Source: Tetradesmus obliquus
Lineage: Eukaryota > Chlorophyta > Chlorophyceae > Sphaeropleales > Scenedesmaceae
Direction of reading: 5' to 3'
DNA: 64,000 nucleotides
Assembly: GCA_030272155.1 (NCBI GenBank)
Contig: CP126199.1
Span: forward strand, 4,390,501-4,454,500
Shown here: in pieces, positions 38,047 through 62,039 of the stretch
How the letters are laid out: every line of letters begins with the position of its first letter
Numbering within the stretch: position 1 is the stretch's first letter
Notes under the pieces: generated by a model
Seen by the model: the letters and a program-made list of their open reading frames with translations, nothing else
Databases searched by the model: none
What the model was told of the DNA's origin: nothing
Made by a program: the position numbers and the translations under genes

Positions 38047-41000
38047 CTGCGGGGCAGCCAGCTGGCAGCACTGCTGCTGCTGCTGCTGAGTTGTCTGTGG
38101 GTCTGCAGCGGCTGCTGCTGTTGGCGCAGGCAGTAGGGGAGTTGCAGCAGCCAAGCTCAGCTGCTGCCAGAAGCAGCAGCAGCAGCAAGGTAGCTGGAGC
38201 TGTGCAGGTCCTTGTGCAGGTGAGCCAGCAATAGCAGAAAGCAGATCAGGTTTAACATTAAACGCATGCTCTTGCGCAAACCTTGTTTGTCAAATTATGC
38301 TTGACAAGCTGCAGTGTGCACAGGATGTTGTGTGAGTGCTGGCAGCTGTTGTTGGATTGTTCAGGTGCTGAGCATTGCTGTGCTGGTGCAGATGCCGTCT
38401 ACTAATGCCCTGCTGCCGCATCGCTGCTGCTGCAGTGTTGCCTGGCCAGCGACGCAGGCCGCGAGGCAGCAGTGGCTGCGCTGAGCAGCTGCCCTGGCGC
38501 GCTGCGGCGGCTGTGTGGCTTGGTGGGGCAGCGGTCCAAGGTGCTGACTGCTGCTGCTGGCATTGATGATGAGGGGCAGGAGCTGGTGGGTGGCTGGGCT
38601 GTACTGTTGCTGTGTTTGTTTGTGGTGTACAGTTGCATTGGCGGCAGCGAGCATGTCGCAGGTTGACGTCAAGTATCGGCTGCCTGTGATGCACTGCAGC
38701 ATTGGCAGCAGTATGCAGGCATACGCAGGCACTGCACATGCCGTGCATGCATCTCAGAACCCAAACACAGTAGCTGCTGCCACAACAAAGTAACACATCG
38801 TCTTGTGCCTGTTGTGCTCTGCTGTGCCTGCCACAGGCTGGCCTCATGACAGCAGCGAGCATAGGCAAGCACTGCATAGGCAAGCACTGCACATCACATA
38901 CCAATGATTCTTTTGTTTCTGGCGTGCTCTGCTGTGGCTTCTGCAGGCTGGCCTCATGGCAGACGATACCAGCGACACTGAAGACATGTTAGCCGCCGGT
39001 TGCAGCAGCAGCACCACAGCAGCAGACAGCCGCAATCAGCCTGCCTACGAGTCCCTGTATGTTCCGGAGCTGCTGCTGGCTGTGCTGTCAGAGCCACATG
39101 CGGATGTTTTGCAGCAGTGGCTGCCTCTGGCTGATGTGATACTCACAGCAGCAGCAGATGAGGTGTGCGTGCAACGCCGGCTGTGGATCGCAGCCGCCTC
39201 TGCGGCGTTTCCAGCAGGACAGCAACAGCAGCAGGGTGCGCTAAGTGGGGCGCTGCCGCTGCAGCCGGAGAATGCTGCAGCAGCCGCAGCAGCAGATCGC
39301 CAGGTTAGCACGCTGCTGCAGCTGCAGGGGTATGCAGCAGCTGGCCAGCAGCTGCTCATGACGTGGCGGACAGCTGACAGCAGCAGCAGCAGCAGCGGTG
39401 CGGCGTGTTTAGTTGACCAGCTGAAGCAGCTGCTGCCGCCGCTAGTATCTGTGACAGCAGCAGCTGCAAATGCAGGTGACGGGGGTGGTGCTGACGCTGC
39501 AGCAGCTGCAGCAGGTGCGGCTGATGGCCAAGCTGCTGCTGCTGCTGCTGGCAGCGCTGCAGATGCTGCTGCTGCTGCAGCAGCAGCTACTCGAGGTGCA
39601 GCATCTGTAGCTGGAGTGCCGCCCCCCTGGGGCAAGGATGTGGACCCAAAAGCAGCAGTAGGGCTCGTTACTGCAAAGTATGACCTGGCAGCAGCATTGG
39701 GGGCATTCAACCTACTGTCTCTGCTGCTGAATGGACCTCCAGATTTGGTGCGGCAACTGGCAGCAGCAGATCGGCCAAACGAGCGTACCACGCTGAAACC
39801 TGGTTTGAACCCTGCAGCTGCCTTAAACCCCAATGGCAGCCTAAACCAAAGCAGGGAGGCAGATCTGGGCTTAGGCAGCAGTGTCAGCTGCATTTCAGAT
39901 GGCTTTGAGGTTCAAGCGCTGGCGGCAGAGGTTTTGGAGGCTGGGGTTTTTGATGTCCTGGAGCGGGGTTTAAGGGCCGGCACTTGTGCCCTGGAGGCTT
40001 CTGGCAGTGACCTGCTGTGGGGAGTGCGGGGTGGCGCAGCAATGGTGAGCAGGCAGTTGGCTTATCAAGCATGCGATGTGCATGCAGCACCAGCGAGCAC
40101 CAAAATCCTACTTAGCTGTAGTATCAGCTGTTGCACCCGGAATTGCGTGGCTGCAACAACCAGCATGCAAGCTTCTAACATACCAGCACCATTCAAGTGT
40201 TGCAGTATGTTGAGGTCTTCTGGTGTTGTCTTCCAGGGTCGCTGCCATGTGCTCATACTGAAACTATGCTGCTGCTGTGTCCCTGCAGGATGACTTGGAG
40301 CGGCTGCGAGGCCGAGCTGCTGCTGCACAGCTGCTGCTGGCAGCATCCTCTGCTGCTGCCGCGCTGCTGCTGCTGCTGGCCCGGGCTGACGCGGCAGAGC
40401 TGTCCAGCTGCGGTTTCATAGATGCAGTTGCATGTGAGTGGCAAGGCAGAGTGCGAAAAACGAAATGTCTAGTGTTATATCAACACGTTGAAGCCTATCT
40501 GTGTGCTGCGTGTGAAGTTGCACGAGCTGTAGCTGCAAGCGCCTATGTCGTGCGCTGTGCATGCGCATTTGTGCAGTACTCACATAGATGCACAGGCTTG
40601 CAGCTGCAGCAGATTGCTGAGTGCAGCAGACACAGTGACTTGCAGCTTGCTTCGCACCAACGCATTGCTTGCTGCTGCTGCTGCTGCTGCTGCTGCCGCC
40701 TTGTGTGTTGTTCTGCAGGTGCCCATGCAACAGTTGTCACCTCACAGGAAGGCCTCTCGGCAACCAACCCCAGCCTCAACATAAAGCATGGTCCTGCTGC
40801 TGCTGCTGCTGCATCATATGTTGCTCTGCAGGTGCCCACGCAGCAGTTGTAACTTCCCAAGAAGGCCTTGCAGCAACCATCCCCAGCCCCACCCTCTCCG
40901 CCCACATCACAGCAGCAGCAGACGCCCGCAACACCCCAACAGCGCGCAGCACTGCTGCTGCTGCCGCTGCTGCGGCTGTGCTGCAAGCCGAAGCCGGCAG

Positions 41001-44000
41001 GAGTCATTTGCTGCTGCTGCAGGCTCGGCAGCAGCTGTCTGTGTGCCTGAGCTGCTGGCAGAAGTGTGGATGGTGGCCTGATGCTGTGGGGGCAGTGCTG
41101 GGCGAGTATCCCAGTGCGAGCAAGGCGCTGAACAAGATTGCAGAAGATGAGGCGGCAGCGCGGGCACGGGTGAGGGAGTAAGGCGCTGCTGCTGTTTTGG
41201 CTTTGACAGCTGCGTGCAAATGAAACATAGCGCACTGGTGTAGGCTGTTTGGTGTGGATTTGAGCTCAGGCTTATTGATGTGGAGTGGCAGTCTGCTGTC
41301 TGTGTGCTTGAGCTGCTGGCAGAAGTGTGGATGGTGGCCTGATGCTGTGGGGGCGGTGCTGGGGGAGTACCCGAGTGCAAGTAAGGCGCTGAACAAGATT
41401 GCAGATGATGAGGCGGCAGCGCGCGCAAGGGTGAGTGGGGCAAGGCGCTGCTGCTGTTGCTGTTGGTGGGTGCTTGCAAAGTCAATGTGACACACTGGCG
41501 CAGCTGCTTGTGTAAATGCGAGACTGGACTTATTTCTGATATGATATGGAGTGGCAATCTCCTGGTTTTCCAGGTGCGTGCAACTACAAATGCCTCCCGC
41601 CAAGCAGGGCCCCCGGCAGCTGCTGCCAGTGCAGCTTTGATACAGCTGCCCGAAGCGTCATGTGCCCTGCTTTACCAATTACAATGACGACACAAACTTC
41701 TCATCATGGTACGTGATAATCGAAAGGGTATTGGATGCTTAGTGACACTGTGGTGTGTCTCTCTGTGTGTGTCTGCGTGTGCAGGGAGAGGCGGGTGCCC
41801 TGCCGCCCCCATTCCCCAGCCAGGGCCCAGGCAGCTGCTGGCTGCGCAACTCATACATAGCTTGCCAAAGGCTTATATGCTCTGCCTTACCAACAACAAC
41901 TGCCCTGTGTGTGTGCAGGGTGAGGCGGGCGCGCTGCCGCCGCCACCTCCCAGCCAGGGGCCCAGGCAGCTGCTGGCGGCGCTGGTGGCACTGGGCGACA
42001 TCTGCCCTGCTGAGTGGCCTCCACCCGGTGCCAGCCAGGCAGTGGCAGCAGCAGCAGAGGCGGCAGCAGCAGCTGGCAGAGCTGCTCCGTGTGAGTGGCT
42101 GGGTGCAGTGTTGAGCTGAGCTATGCAGCGGCAGATCTAATCATTATTTGACATCCAGTGCATTAGCATGTGCAGGTGTGCTGTGATGGCCCGTGTCTTG
42201 TCTATTCAGCCATTTGTACCACATGGAGCTACGCATCTGAGCAACAGCATGTATTTTGCTCTACACCTGCCGCCGCTGTTGCTGCTGCTGCTGCTCGCAG
42301 CCGTGGCGTTTGAGCGCCCCTGCCACATGGGCCTGCGGGCACGCATCGCAGGCAGCCTTGAGCAGCACATGGCCCGCCTGGCGAGCCTGGTGGGCTGGGC
42401 GGCAGCAGCAGACAGCGCCGCGCTGCGGGGGGCGCTGCTAAGGCTGGCGGTGCGCGCTGGCGGCCTCGGGGGCGGGATGAGCCCGTTCTTGGTGCCTTTG
42501 GTGAGGAGCTGGTGCTGTGCATGGTGCTGATTGTGGCGCCATTGATATGAACGCAGATGTGTTCTGAGCAGGTCATAACTGGCAGCTCATGTAGTGTGAA
42601 GCGCGGCTGCTTTGCTTCTGCTGCTGCTGCTGCTGCTGTCAAACATAAGTAATGATGCACCACCTATGCATTAGTACTTTCCTAGACTTTTACTCCTATC
42701 GACCACTCATATCGACCGTCTGCACGCTGAGCATGTGTGCACCACGCCTGCTGCCCTGCAAACCCATCTGCTCTTCCACATCGTGCAAACACAACAAATC
42801 CATCCCAACCATACAACAACCCAGCTGCTGGAGGTGCTTCGGCAGATGCTCGACGCAGCCGTCAAAGCGCAGCAGCAGATCAAGGCAAAGGTCGCAGCCA
42901 TGGCAGAAGCAGGCCAGGGAGCAGCCGCACAGCAGCGCGCGCTCGCAGCAGCAGCAGCAGCGCCCGGCACGCCGCAACTCACGGATGGCCGCCGCGTGAT
43001 TGAGCTGCTTATACCGCTGGCGGCTCGCCCTGGGTTTAAGGCGGTGCTGCTTGAGGGCAAGGCTGTTGGTATGCTGGCAAAGTATCTGCACCGGTTGGCT
43101 GCCAGGGCAAGGGAGGATGGCGAGTGCCATGTGGTGGTGGGGCTGCTGCTGCAGCTGCTGGCGAGGCTGTGCAACCCGGATGTCAGCCTGACACCGCTAA
43201 ACCCCAGGTACAGTATTTGTTTTGGGATGCTGAGGTGTACGTTATGTTGCCTCTTGGTCGCTATTGTCCCCTGTTTGCTTTTTCCTGGGTGTGGCAGTGC
43301 ACAGTGGGAGATAGGGTGGCAGGTTTGGTTAGCCTGAGGGCACGTCTAGGGGCACAACAGCACAGCTTGGAGGATGGCGAGTGCCATGTGGTGGTCGGGC
43401 TGCTGCTGCAGCTGCTGGCACGGCTGTGCAACCTTGATGTCAGCCTCACGCCGCTAGACCCCAGGTGGGCTGTTTGTAAGGGTTTTGTGCATGTTGTATC
43501 CTGGGTACGCAATGTCCCCTTTTGGTGTGGGTGAACATGCACACGGGCAGGCGCAGTTGGTTTGGAGAGCTTCGGGGGCCTGCCAGCCCGTTGCTGCTGG
43601 TGTGTCTGGACTCTTTGGTGGGCCCTTTCAGTTCGTATGTGGCTTCCCTGTCAAGTAGTGATAGCACGCTGTGAACACACCTCCTTCAATTCATCTAACA
43701 CCGCACATCTTGCTGGCCACTTGCTCCTCGCAGGCAGCAGCGGGAAGAGGAAGACACGCCGCTGCTGCGTGACAGCAGGGACGTGGTGGCAGCACTGCTG
43801 GCCTCATCGCCCCTGCTGAGCCCGCACAACATGGCAGCAGCAGCGGCGCTATTGGCCGGGCCGTGTGCTGCTGCCGGCGGCTGCGGGTTTGCAGGGTACC
43901 CCAAGGGCTGTGCTGCGCTGAGGCAGGGGACGCTGCGCTGGTTTGTGTCGCAGGCTGCCGAGACTGCTGTGTTTGTGAAAGGTATGTGCTGGGCAGGGCT

Positions 44001-46302
44001 GTGGTATGATTAATGTCCAGCCGTGCGTGCTTGCAGGAAGCATGCTGCCGTGCGCTGTTGTGATAGACGGAAATTAGGGACCCTTCCAGCAGTGCTGTGG
44101 GTTGGTCAAGCTTCCAACCTTTTTGGTCTGCTGCTGCCTTGGCACATGCAAATGAACAACATCAGGAATGTGCTGTTGGATCAACTCTGACCGCTGTCTG
44201 ATCCTTGCCTCTTTTGCTGCTGCTGTCTGCATGTTATTTTTCGAATTCAAATCCACAGCTGGCCAGCAGGGCACACCTGCAGCGCAAGCAGCTGCCATCG
44301 AGTGGGCAGCAGGCAGGCTGGCAGATGCAGCGGCAGCGCCTGGTGCTGACGCTACACATGCAGCAGCGTGTCGCCAGGTTACAGCGGCACTGCGGCGCGC
44401 AGCAGCATCAGCAGCAGTTGACACGGGTGAAGCTGCTGTATCCGCTGCAATCATGAGGTGGGTGCGAATGAACAAGTTATGTCAAGCACTACACGTGAAA
44501 GGACACAGCAACTGTTTGTGGAAACATGCAGCACTCCATGCATGTCAGGGAGGCCCCACAGCCCACCACCACCACCCCATGCAAACCCCGCTGCATGCAT
44601 ACACGCTGCATGCAAACCCCGCTGCATGCATACACGCTGCATGCAAACCCCGCTGCATGTATACACGCTGCAGTGTGCATGTGACTTGCCTTTGCTTGTG
44701 CACGAGCAATTGCACACGGTGCACCTGTCTTTGTTGAGGCAGCTGAGGGGCCCACAAGGCACACCAAGACCAGCAGCACGCATTTAAATCCCTGCCATCT
44801 GTCTGCAGAGGATATCCTCAAACTCCTACCTCTCAACCTGCCCACACACACACACTCACGCTCGCAGGTTTGCTACAGCAGTCCAGCAGTCAGTGGCAGC
44901 TACACCCTCCGCAGCAGCAGCAGAAGACCCTGCCTTACTGCTCGACAGCCACCCGGCACTTCTCGCCTGCGAGCCAGCAGCAGCGGACTTCTGGGCCGTC
45001 AGCAACGCAGCAGCAGAGCAGGCGGCAGCCTACGCGGCAGCGCAGCCGCAGCAGCAGCGCGGCAAGGGGCTAAGGGTTATGCCGTACAATGAGAGGCTGC
45101 AGGCCGAGCCATGTGCTGTGTCTGCTGTGTTTGGTGTGGAGCGGCTTGTGGCTCCGAAGAGGGAGAGGTTGCAGCACATGGCAGTGAGGCAGCTGATGGC
45201 TGGCGTGGCTGCTGCTGCTGTGCAGCGGCAGCAGAGCGTGGGCGAGGTTGCTGCTGCCAGGGCAGTTGAAGCAGGTGCGCGGATTCGTGGAGCAGAGCAA
45301 CCAGAGTGCTCAACAACTACAACAGCAGTCATCAGCTGATGCTGATGTTATTTTGTGGCTTATGGCATGTACCTTTTAACACCAGCATGTGATGCCTCTT
45401 TGGATCTGCTGGCAGTTGCAGGTGCCTTCAAATTTTTGTGAAGTGCTCATGCAGAGATTACTGTCATTATTTACTGACATTATTGACTTGCCAATGCCAC
45501 AACCGACATGTCATTCTGCTTGTTCTAACAACCCGCAGCAGCAGCAGCAGATGATGCCGCAGCCATCCCCACCGTCATGGCCCCCCGCCGTGCTACCTTC
45601 AGCAAGGCCAGCGGCAGCCGCAAAGCCTCCCTGCATGTGGATGACTATGAGGGCAGGCGCCAGTCAGCAGTTGGCCCAGCCGCCGGCAGCAGCAGCAGCG
45701 GCGGCCCAGGCATGCCTCCAGCAGCAGCAGCAGCAGCAGCAGGTGGTAGGGCAGCAGGGTTCAGCCAAGGAGGTTTAGGAGGAGCAGCAGGAGGCCCTAT
45801 GCCAGCAATGCACATGGGTGCAGCAGCAGGCATGGGTGCTGCAGGGATGCAGCTGCCGCCGCCGCCGGTTACTGCTGCTGCTGCTGCTGCTGGAGGTGGT
45901 GGTGCTGGCCCCAGGCCGAGGCATATGCCAGTTCCACTGCCACCTGGAACAGCTGCTGGTCAGCAGCGCAAGCAGCAGCAGCCGCCACGTCAGCAGCAGC
46001 AGCAGCAGCGGCGTCCGCAGCCGACTGATCCGCGGCAGCTCTGGCGGCAGCAGCAGCAGGGTGGTGCTCACAGGCAGCAGCAGCAGCAGCAGCAGCAGCA
46101 TTTGCCTGGCAGCCCTGGGGGTAGTGGCTCTGATCTGTTGGGTGGCTTGGCAGGTGACTCCCCCAGCTATCATGACTCACCAGGCGATGATGAGTCATCG
46201 CCTGTGCGTGGTGGTGGTGGGGCTGATAGTGCTGCTGTGGCTCGGCAGTCAGCGGAGTCTGGGGGAGGTGGTGGCATGTACATCGTCAGTGAGCAGGTGT
46301 AG
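29358..46302 (+). CDS. VIR: Virilizer (m6A methyltransferase complex scaffold), 22 exons
   Basis: VIR scaffolds the nuclear m6A mRNA methyltransferase complex. Exons: 29358-29477, 29697-29891, 30371-30469, 30737-31034, 31794-31941, 32373-32515, 33737-34566, 34897-35751, 36364-36838, 37097-37296, 37914-38219, 38436-38585, 38947-40044, 40289-40433, 40832-41169, 41919-42090, 42301-42500, 42825-43207, 43734-43981, 44259-44457, 44868-45274, 45539-46302; 7,773 nt, about 2,590 aa. The N terminus matches VIR: TDVLFEATIEKEHF, VKFPEPVQIGAIS, LSAYAKDVFSPSAARF, TDHLVLNGKFKSLSLLLQG. A mid-region stretch KCYEGITTLRSSAGRML and the C-terminal SRKASLHVDDYEGRR also fit plant VIR. Exons 7-8 insert a long Ser/Arg/Asp/Glu/Gln low-complexity region with RS-like dipeptides, absent or shorter in land plants as I know them. 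Many introns hold exon-edge copies. Family call strong; individual middle exons less certain. Confidence 0.88.
31121..31613 (+). repeat. Four intronic copies of the VIR exon 4 end
   Basis: The last ~45 bases of exon 4 (coding ELSQLADAVLAALRG) with a GTGGG or GTGGA donor recur, ending at 31166, 31278, 31401 and 31613; the used end is 31034. Spacing varies, roughly 110-210 bases. Confidence 0.93.
32008..32203 (+). repeat. Three intronic copies of the VIR exon 5 end
   Basis: Copies of about 26-29 bases coding WxKLLAS, each followed by GTGAG, lie at 32008-32033, 32095-32121 and 32175-32203. The used exon ends at 31941. Confidence 0.85.
32704..33033 (+). repeat. Three intronic copies of the VIR exon 6 end
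   Basis: Copies at 32704-32751, 32829-32875 and 32986-33033 repeat the segment coding LLDERLELAGAAAVRG with its donor. The used end is 32515. Confidence 0.92.
33483..33551 (+). repeat. Intronic copy of the VIR exon 7 start
   Basis: It codes AAVCIPDARPLISRYGLGLL like the used exon at 33737 but soon diverges. An AG precedes both copies. Confidence 0.88.
37427..37692 (+). repeat. Two intronic copies of the VIR exon 10 end
   Basis: About 95 bases coding GLGCC...WAFLRAA...LQALA..ISQDA recur at 37427-37522 and 37598-37692, each followed by GTGC or GTAC. The used donor is at 37297. Confidence 0.9.
41289..41431 (+). repeat. Intronic copy of the VIR exon 15 end
   Basis: About 140 bases repeat the end of exon 15 (SVCLSCWQKCGWWPDAVGAV onward) with a GTGAG donor. 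By hand count nine codons differ synonymously and one changes Glu to Asp. Confidence 0.93.
43364..43464 (+). repeat. Intronic copy of the VIR exon 18 end
   Basis: About 100 bases repeat the end of exon 18 (EDGECHVVVGLLLQLLARLC) and its CAG|GT donor. Five codon differences are synonymous and two are not. Confidence 0.9.
44577..44672 (+). repeat. 31-bp minisatellite, about three copies
   Basis: In the intron before VIR exon 21, a unit containing GCATGCAAACCCCGCTGCAT repeats three times with 31-base spacing. It contains overlapping palindromic TGCATGCA sites. Confidence 0.9.
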
Positions 46303-47242
46303 TGTGCACGGGAAGTGTAGCAGGACATGCGGTAACAACTCGATGTCATTGCAGGCTCCATGTCGTTGTACCAATTGTATACTGTCATTGATGGCTCATC
46401 CAGCCGTTGGGTTCAGTTGAACGGAATGCACACGATAACATGCTACTGCGATGTGTGTTACCTGCAACTCTTCCAACGTGTACTACATCGGCGTGTACGC
46501 ATTATGTTGCATCATGCTTAAGCTTGTACTGAATGCAATCGGCGACTTTCTTTATACTACATGTAGTACGTGTATGACAGGCAATTTGGTCCAACTGCTG
46601 TCCTTACGGCTGGCAGCTGGCGCCTGCAGGATGGCAAGCGCCTCCTTGCAGCAGGTTTAAGAACTTGAAAATCATATTGACAGTGCAGAAGTGCGCATGC
46701 ACTGCAGTATGTTTCACCAGACAGTAGTTCACCCCTAAGGCCCAGAGCAACGGCCTCCTGGACTCACACCAGACACCTTCTGGCTTCGATGAATGAACTT
46801 ATGCCCATGCAGCAGCACGTAAGAAGTGCGGGTGCGATGTTCCACGCTTTGAGCTGGCGCGCAGTCAGGCACGTTCACAGCAACGTGTTGGAGGCTCGCA
46901 CTGAACATGCGATGGGGAGTTGCGTGTCAAGTGACTGAACCATTGATAGGTTTGAGAACGCTTTGTGCAAAAAATTATGTTTACTAAAAGCGGCGAGGTG
47001 TGCTTCAATGGAAGTAACCTCTGGTGGGTACCTTTTGTCTATATATAAAAAATCGCCCACTCTTTTTGCCCACTCTGTCCATTGGTGCTGCTTTGCCCGA
47101 CTAATGTTTATCGGGTCTGTGTGCTTATTTAGCCAAACAGCTTTTGCTTGCTTGAAAACTTCAAAGATCAGATGCTACCTGCTCTCTAGAAGTAGAGCAT
47201 CTGGGCGCGCCGTGTGGGAAACAAGTCAACAAAAACATTCAG
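46303..47242 (+). promoter_or_regulatory. VIR 3' flank and LPMO-GH9 promoter with TATA-like box
   Basis: No gene is seen. The 3' half is clearly more AT-rich than the rest of the window. A TATATATAAAA at 47040-47050 lies about 195 bases before the ATG of the LPMO-GH9 gene and is the best TATA candidate in the window. Confidence 0.55.
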
Positions 47243-59443
<12,201 letters not shown>

Positions 59444-60648
59444 GTTTCCTGCAAGAGGTGCTGAGTCAGGTTTCCTGCAAGGTTTCCTGCAAACGTGCAA
59501 TTTCCTGCAGGTTGTTACTGCTCAGTGTTGTCCCCTGGACACAGCTACTTGTGCAACGCTGAAAGGTGCGGTGCACAGTAAGCATGCTGTGGACAGAGTG
59601 AGGAGAGCTGTTTACAGTTGTGCAGTCTTGTAGGAGCACCTGAATGTTCTGAAGGCTCCTGTTGGATCAGCACTTGAACAATCCCAACTGCTGCTTCTTG
59701 CACAGCTTGTTGCAATGCATAGTCAGAAGAACTTGACGGCGGTTTGTGCTGCCTGCTTCGCGTGGATTTGGGAAATGCCCGCAAATGACTGGTGTGCCTC
59801 TGTTGCACTGGTCGCACACATCATCTTGTTACTATCAGAAGCAACATAGTGTTATTGTTTCTCGTCTGCTATGGCTCATGTTTCCTTGGGTAGGCGGGAC
59901 TGTCGGCTGTTGACTGATTTGCACTGCAGTGTGCCTTAGCAGTGATGCTTTGGGCCCTTTGCAGGTGATCACGTTGCACTGCCACAGCTGCTGTCTGCCC
60001 TGTCTGTCATTGTCGGCTTGAGTCAGCAGCTTCAGCACTTGCCCGGGCACCTTGCGCTGTGCTGCACACGTGCTGGGCTGACATCACTCCATCTAGGCCT
60101 TGTCTTCATGTAGTCTGCAAACTCTCTAGCAATACTTTTGTCTGCACCTGAATTTGCAACAGCAGAGTGATGCAGCGCCGGACATCAGTGTACAGCATCT
60201 GGATACAAACCCCCCCCCCCCCCCCCCCAACAGCACACATACATGGATGCATGTTGTTGGCGGCTGCTGCAGCAGCCTCAAATAGCACTGCTGTGCCCCT
60301 TTCTCAAGCACCATACTTGTGGTGCGCTGCTGCTGTCACCGGCACTGTTGCTGTTCAATCTGCTGTCCTTTCCCTGCTGTGTTTGCTCGCGTGTTGCTTT
60401 CGTCACAGTGATAACTGCATGGTCTGCTCTTGTGTCACCCACATGGCATGGCTTCAAAACTCAAACGCAGTGCCGATAGTGCATATAACCCTTCAGCATT
60501 GTCCGACATGCATGCTACAGCTTGTATCACATGCACTATGCTGCCACCACAATGCAATGGCTGCGTGTGCTGATCTTGTTGTGTACATGGCTGCTGTGGT
60601 TTATGGTGCACTTGAAGCACAATGGGTTGACTGCGCCACTGCACAGTA
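59444..60648. other. No supported gene
   Basis: This is the 3' flank of the LPMO-GH9 gene plus spacer. TTTCCTGCAA-type short repeats occur at 59447-59512. A C homopolymer lies at 60210-60228. Confidence 0.45.
60210..60228 (+). repeat. C19 homopolymer
   Basis: Nineteen consecutive C on the plus strand, the longest homopolymer I noticed in the window. Confidence 0.95.
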
Positions 60649-61318
60649 ATGGCCGTGCTGCGCAAGGGCCCTGCAAACCTGAGACGCTTGTATCTGACAC
60701 ACTTGTGCCTGATACACCCTGTGTGCTTTTCATGCACGCCTCGCCTTGGCCTGCTTTACAGTGCCCACATTCTGCCTGCTTTGGGTCCTTTGCTGGATAT
60801 GGGACCCTACTATACATACTATGCGTCTTTTTGGCTTGAAACACCCTTGCCATGTATGAAGCTCAGCACCTCAGATCTCGCTCTTGTGCGCCCTTTGCTG
60901 CTGACGTGCATATCAGCAGCTGCCTTTGCGGTGGTGGTCGGTACATGGGTGTATTTGCAACTTGCCCCCCTGATCATTGCACAGCATGACAGGTCATCAG
61001 CCAAGTGGTGAGTTGCGCACAGCTGCCTGACGCTGCAGCGTGCATTGCATCGCTTTGCATGTGTGGTGCACAACCTATCTGCTGCACAACATTTTCTCAA
61101 GGCACCACCACCGGCAGGCGCCGAAGATCTACGAGGTGGTTCATTTTGCGCGTTTCACTGTTGCGACTGCCAGCGTGCTGCATATCTGGCGTCACGCCAG
61201 TGGTTGGTGCAGCTTCCTGTTTCTGCTCAGCAACAGTGAGGTTTTTGGGGTGCTTAAGAACTGCTCCAACACTTGTGTCAGATGCGCGTGGCTCCAAGGG
61301 AATCCACTTCCCCCCTGA
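60649..61318 (+). CDS. Possible small membrane protein, 2 exons
   Basis: A tentative model: 60649-61007 joined to 61102-61318 gives 191 aa, in phase. It uses a GTGAGT donor and a less typical CTCAAG acceptor. One clear hydrophobic stretch (LLLTCISAAAFAVVVGTWVY) and a shorter second one suggest a membrane protein. The first start could instead be 60799. I do not recognise the sequence and there is no homology-like motif, so this may be a chance frame. Confidence 0.3.
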
Positions 61319-62039
61319 TGTGGCTAGTCAAATTGAGCTAGCAGGTTAGCGGGGGTAATCCCAGCCAGGTTGCAGCATGATCACTGTGCAACTGTGGATT
61401 ATTAGCTGGCTGCAGCAGCCGCCTGCATTGCTGTCATTGTGTGCTCTGAGGTCAGCATGAGTGCGCACCGTCGCGATGCACATCAGGCGTGGATTCTGCT
61501 GATGGCAACGTTGAATATTTGATGGTATGTGTGCCTGGGTAACGAGGTTTGCGTGGGCTGACTCAGGATTGAAAACAGGCAGTGCGCACACCGGCACAGG
61601 CAGGTGCCTGCTACCACTGCTATGAACAGTATAGACCGCTCGATCCCAGGTGCAAAGCACGCTAGCAGATGCAGAACCATAGCCAGTGCCACTTTCAGTG
61701 GGCAGGGGTATTAGCCACACAAAGTTACAAAGGCAACCTCGCTCAAGCAATGCTACATCTTGCAGCAGTGGGCGGCCACCCCATGGTGACCATCTGCAAG
61801 TCTTCAGCTGCAGCAGAATTCAACTGCTGGGTCTCCAGTGGCACGCCTATAGCTGTTCTCCTGGCCAACAGAACCGCCGCAGAAATAAAAAGAGAACCGC
61901 CACCTGCCGAGGCACTTATCAGCACCCTGTGCATGCTCCTGTGCGCAGCAACGTTACACATTCAATGAACTACACCTGCCGCATCTCTGCTCGGCAGCCA
62001 CGCCGCAAACCAACCAAACAGCAGCTGCTGGCACTGCAG
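61319..62039. other. Spacer and C53 3' flank
   Basis: No gene is supported. TTACA at 61954-61958 is TGTAA on the minus strand, about 82 bases after the C53 stop, and is a candidate poly(A) signal. Confidence 0.45.
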
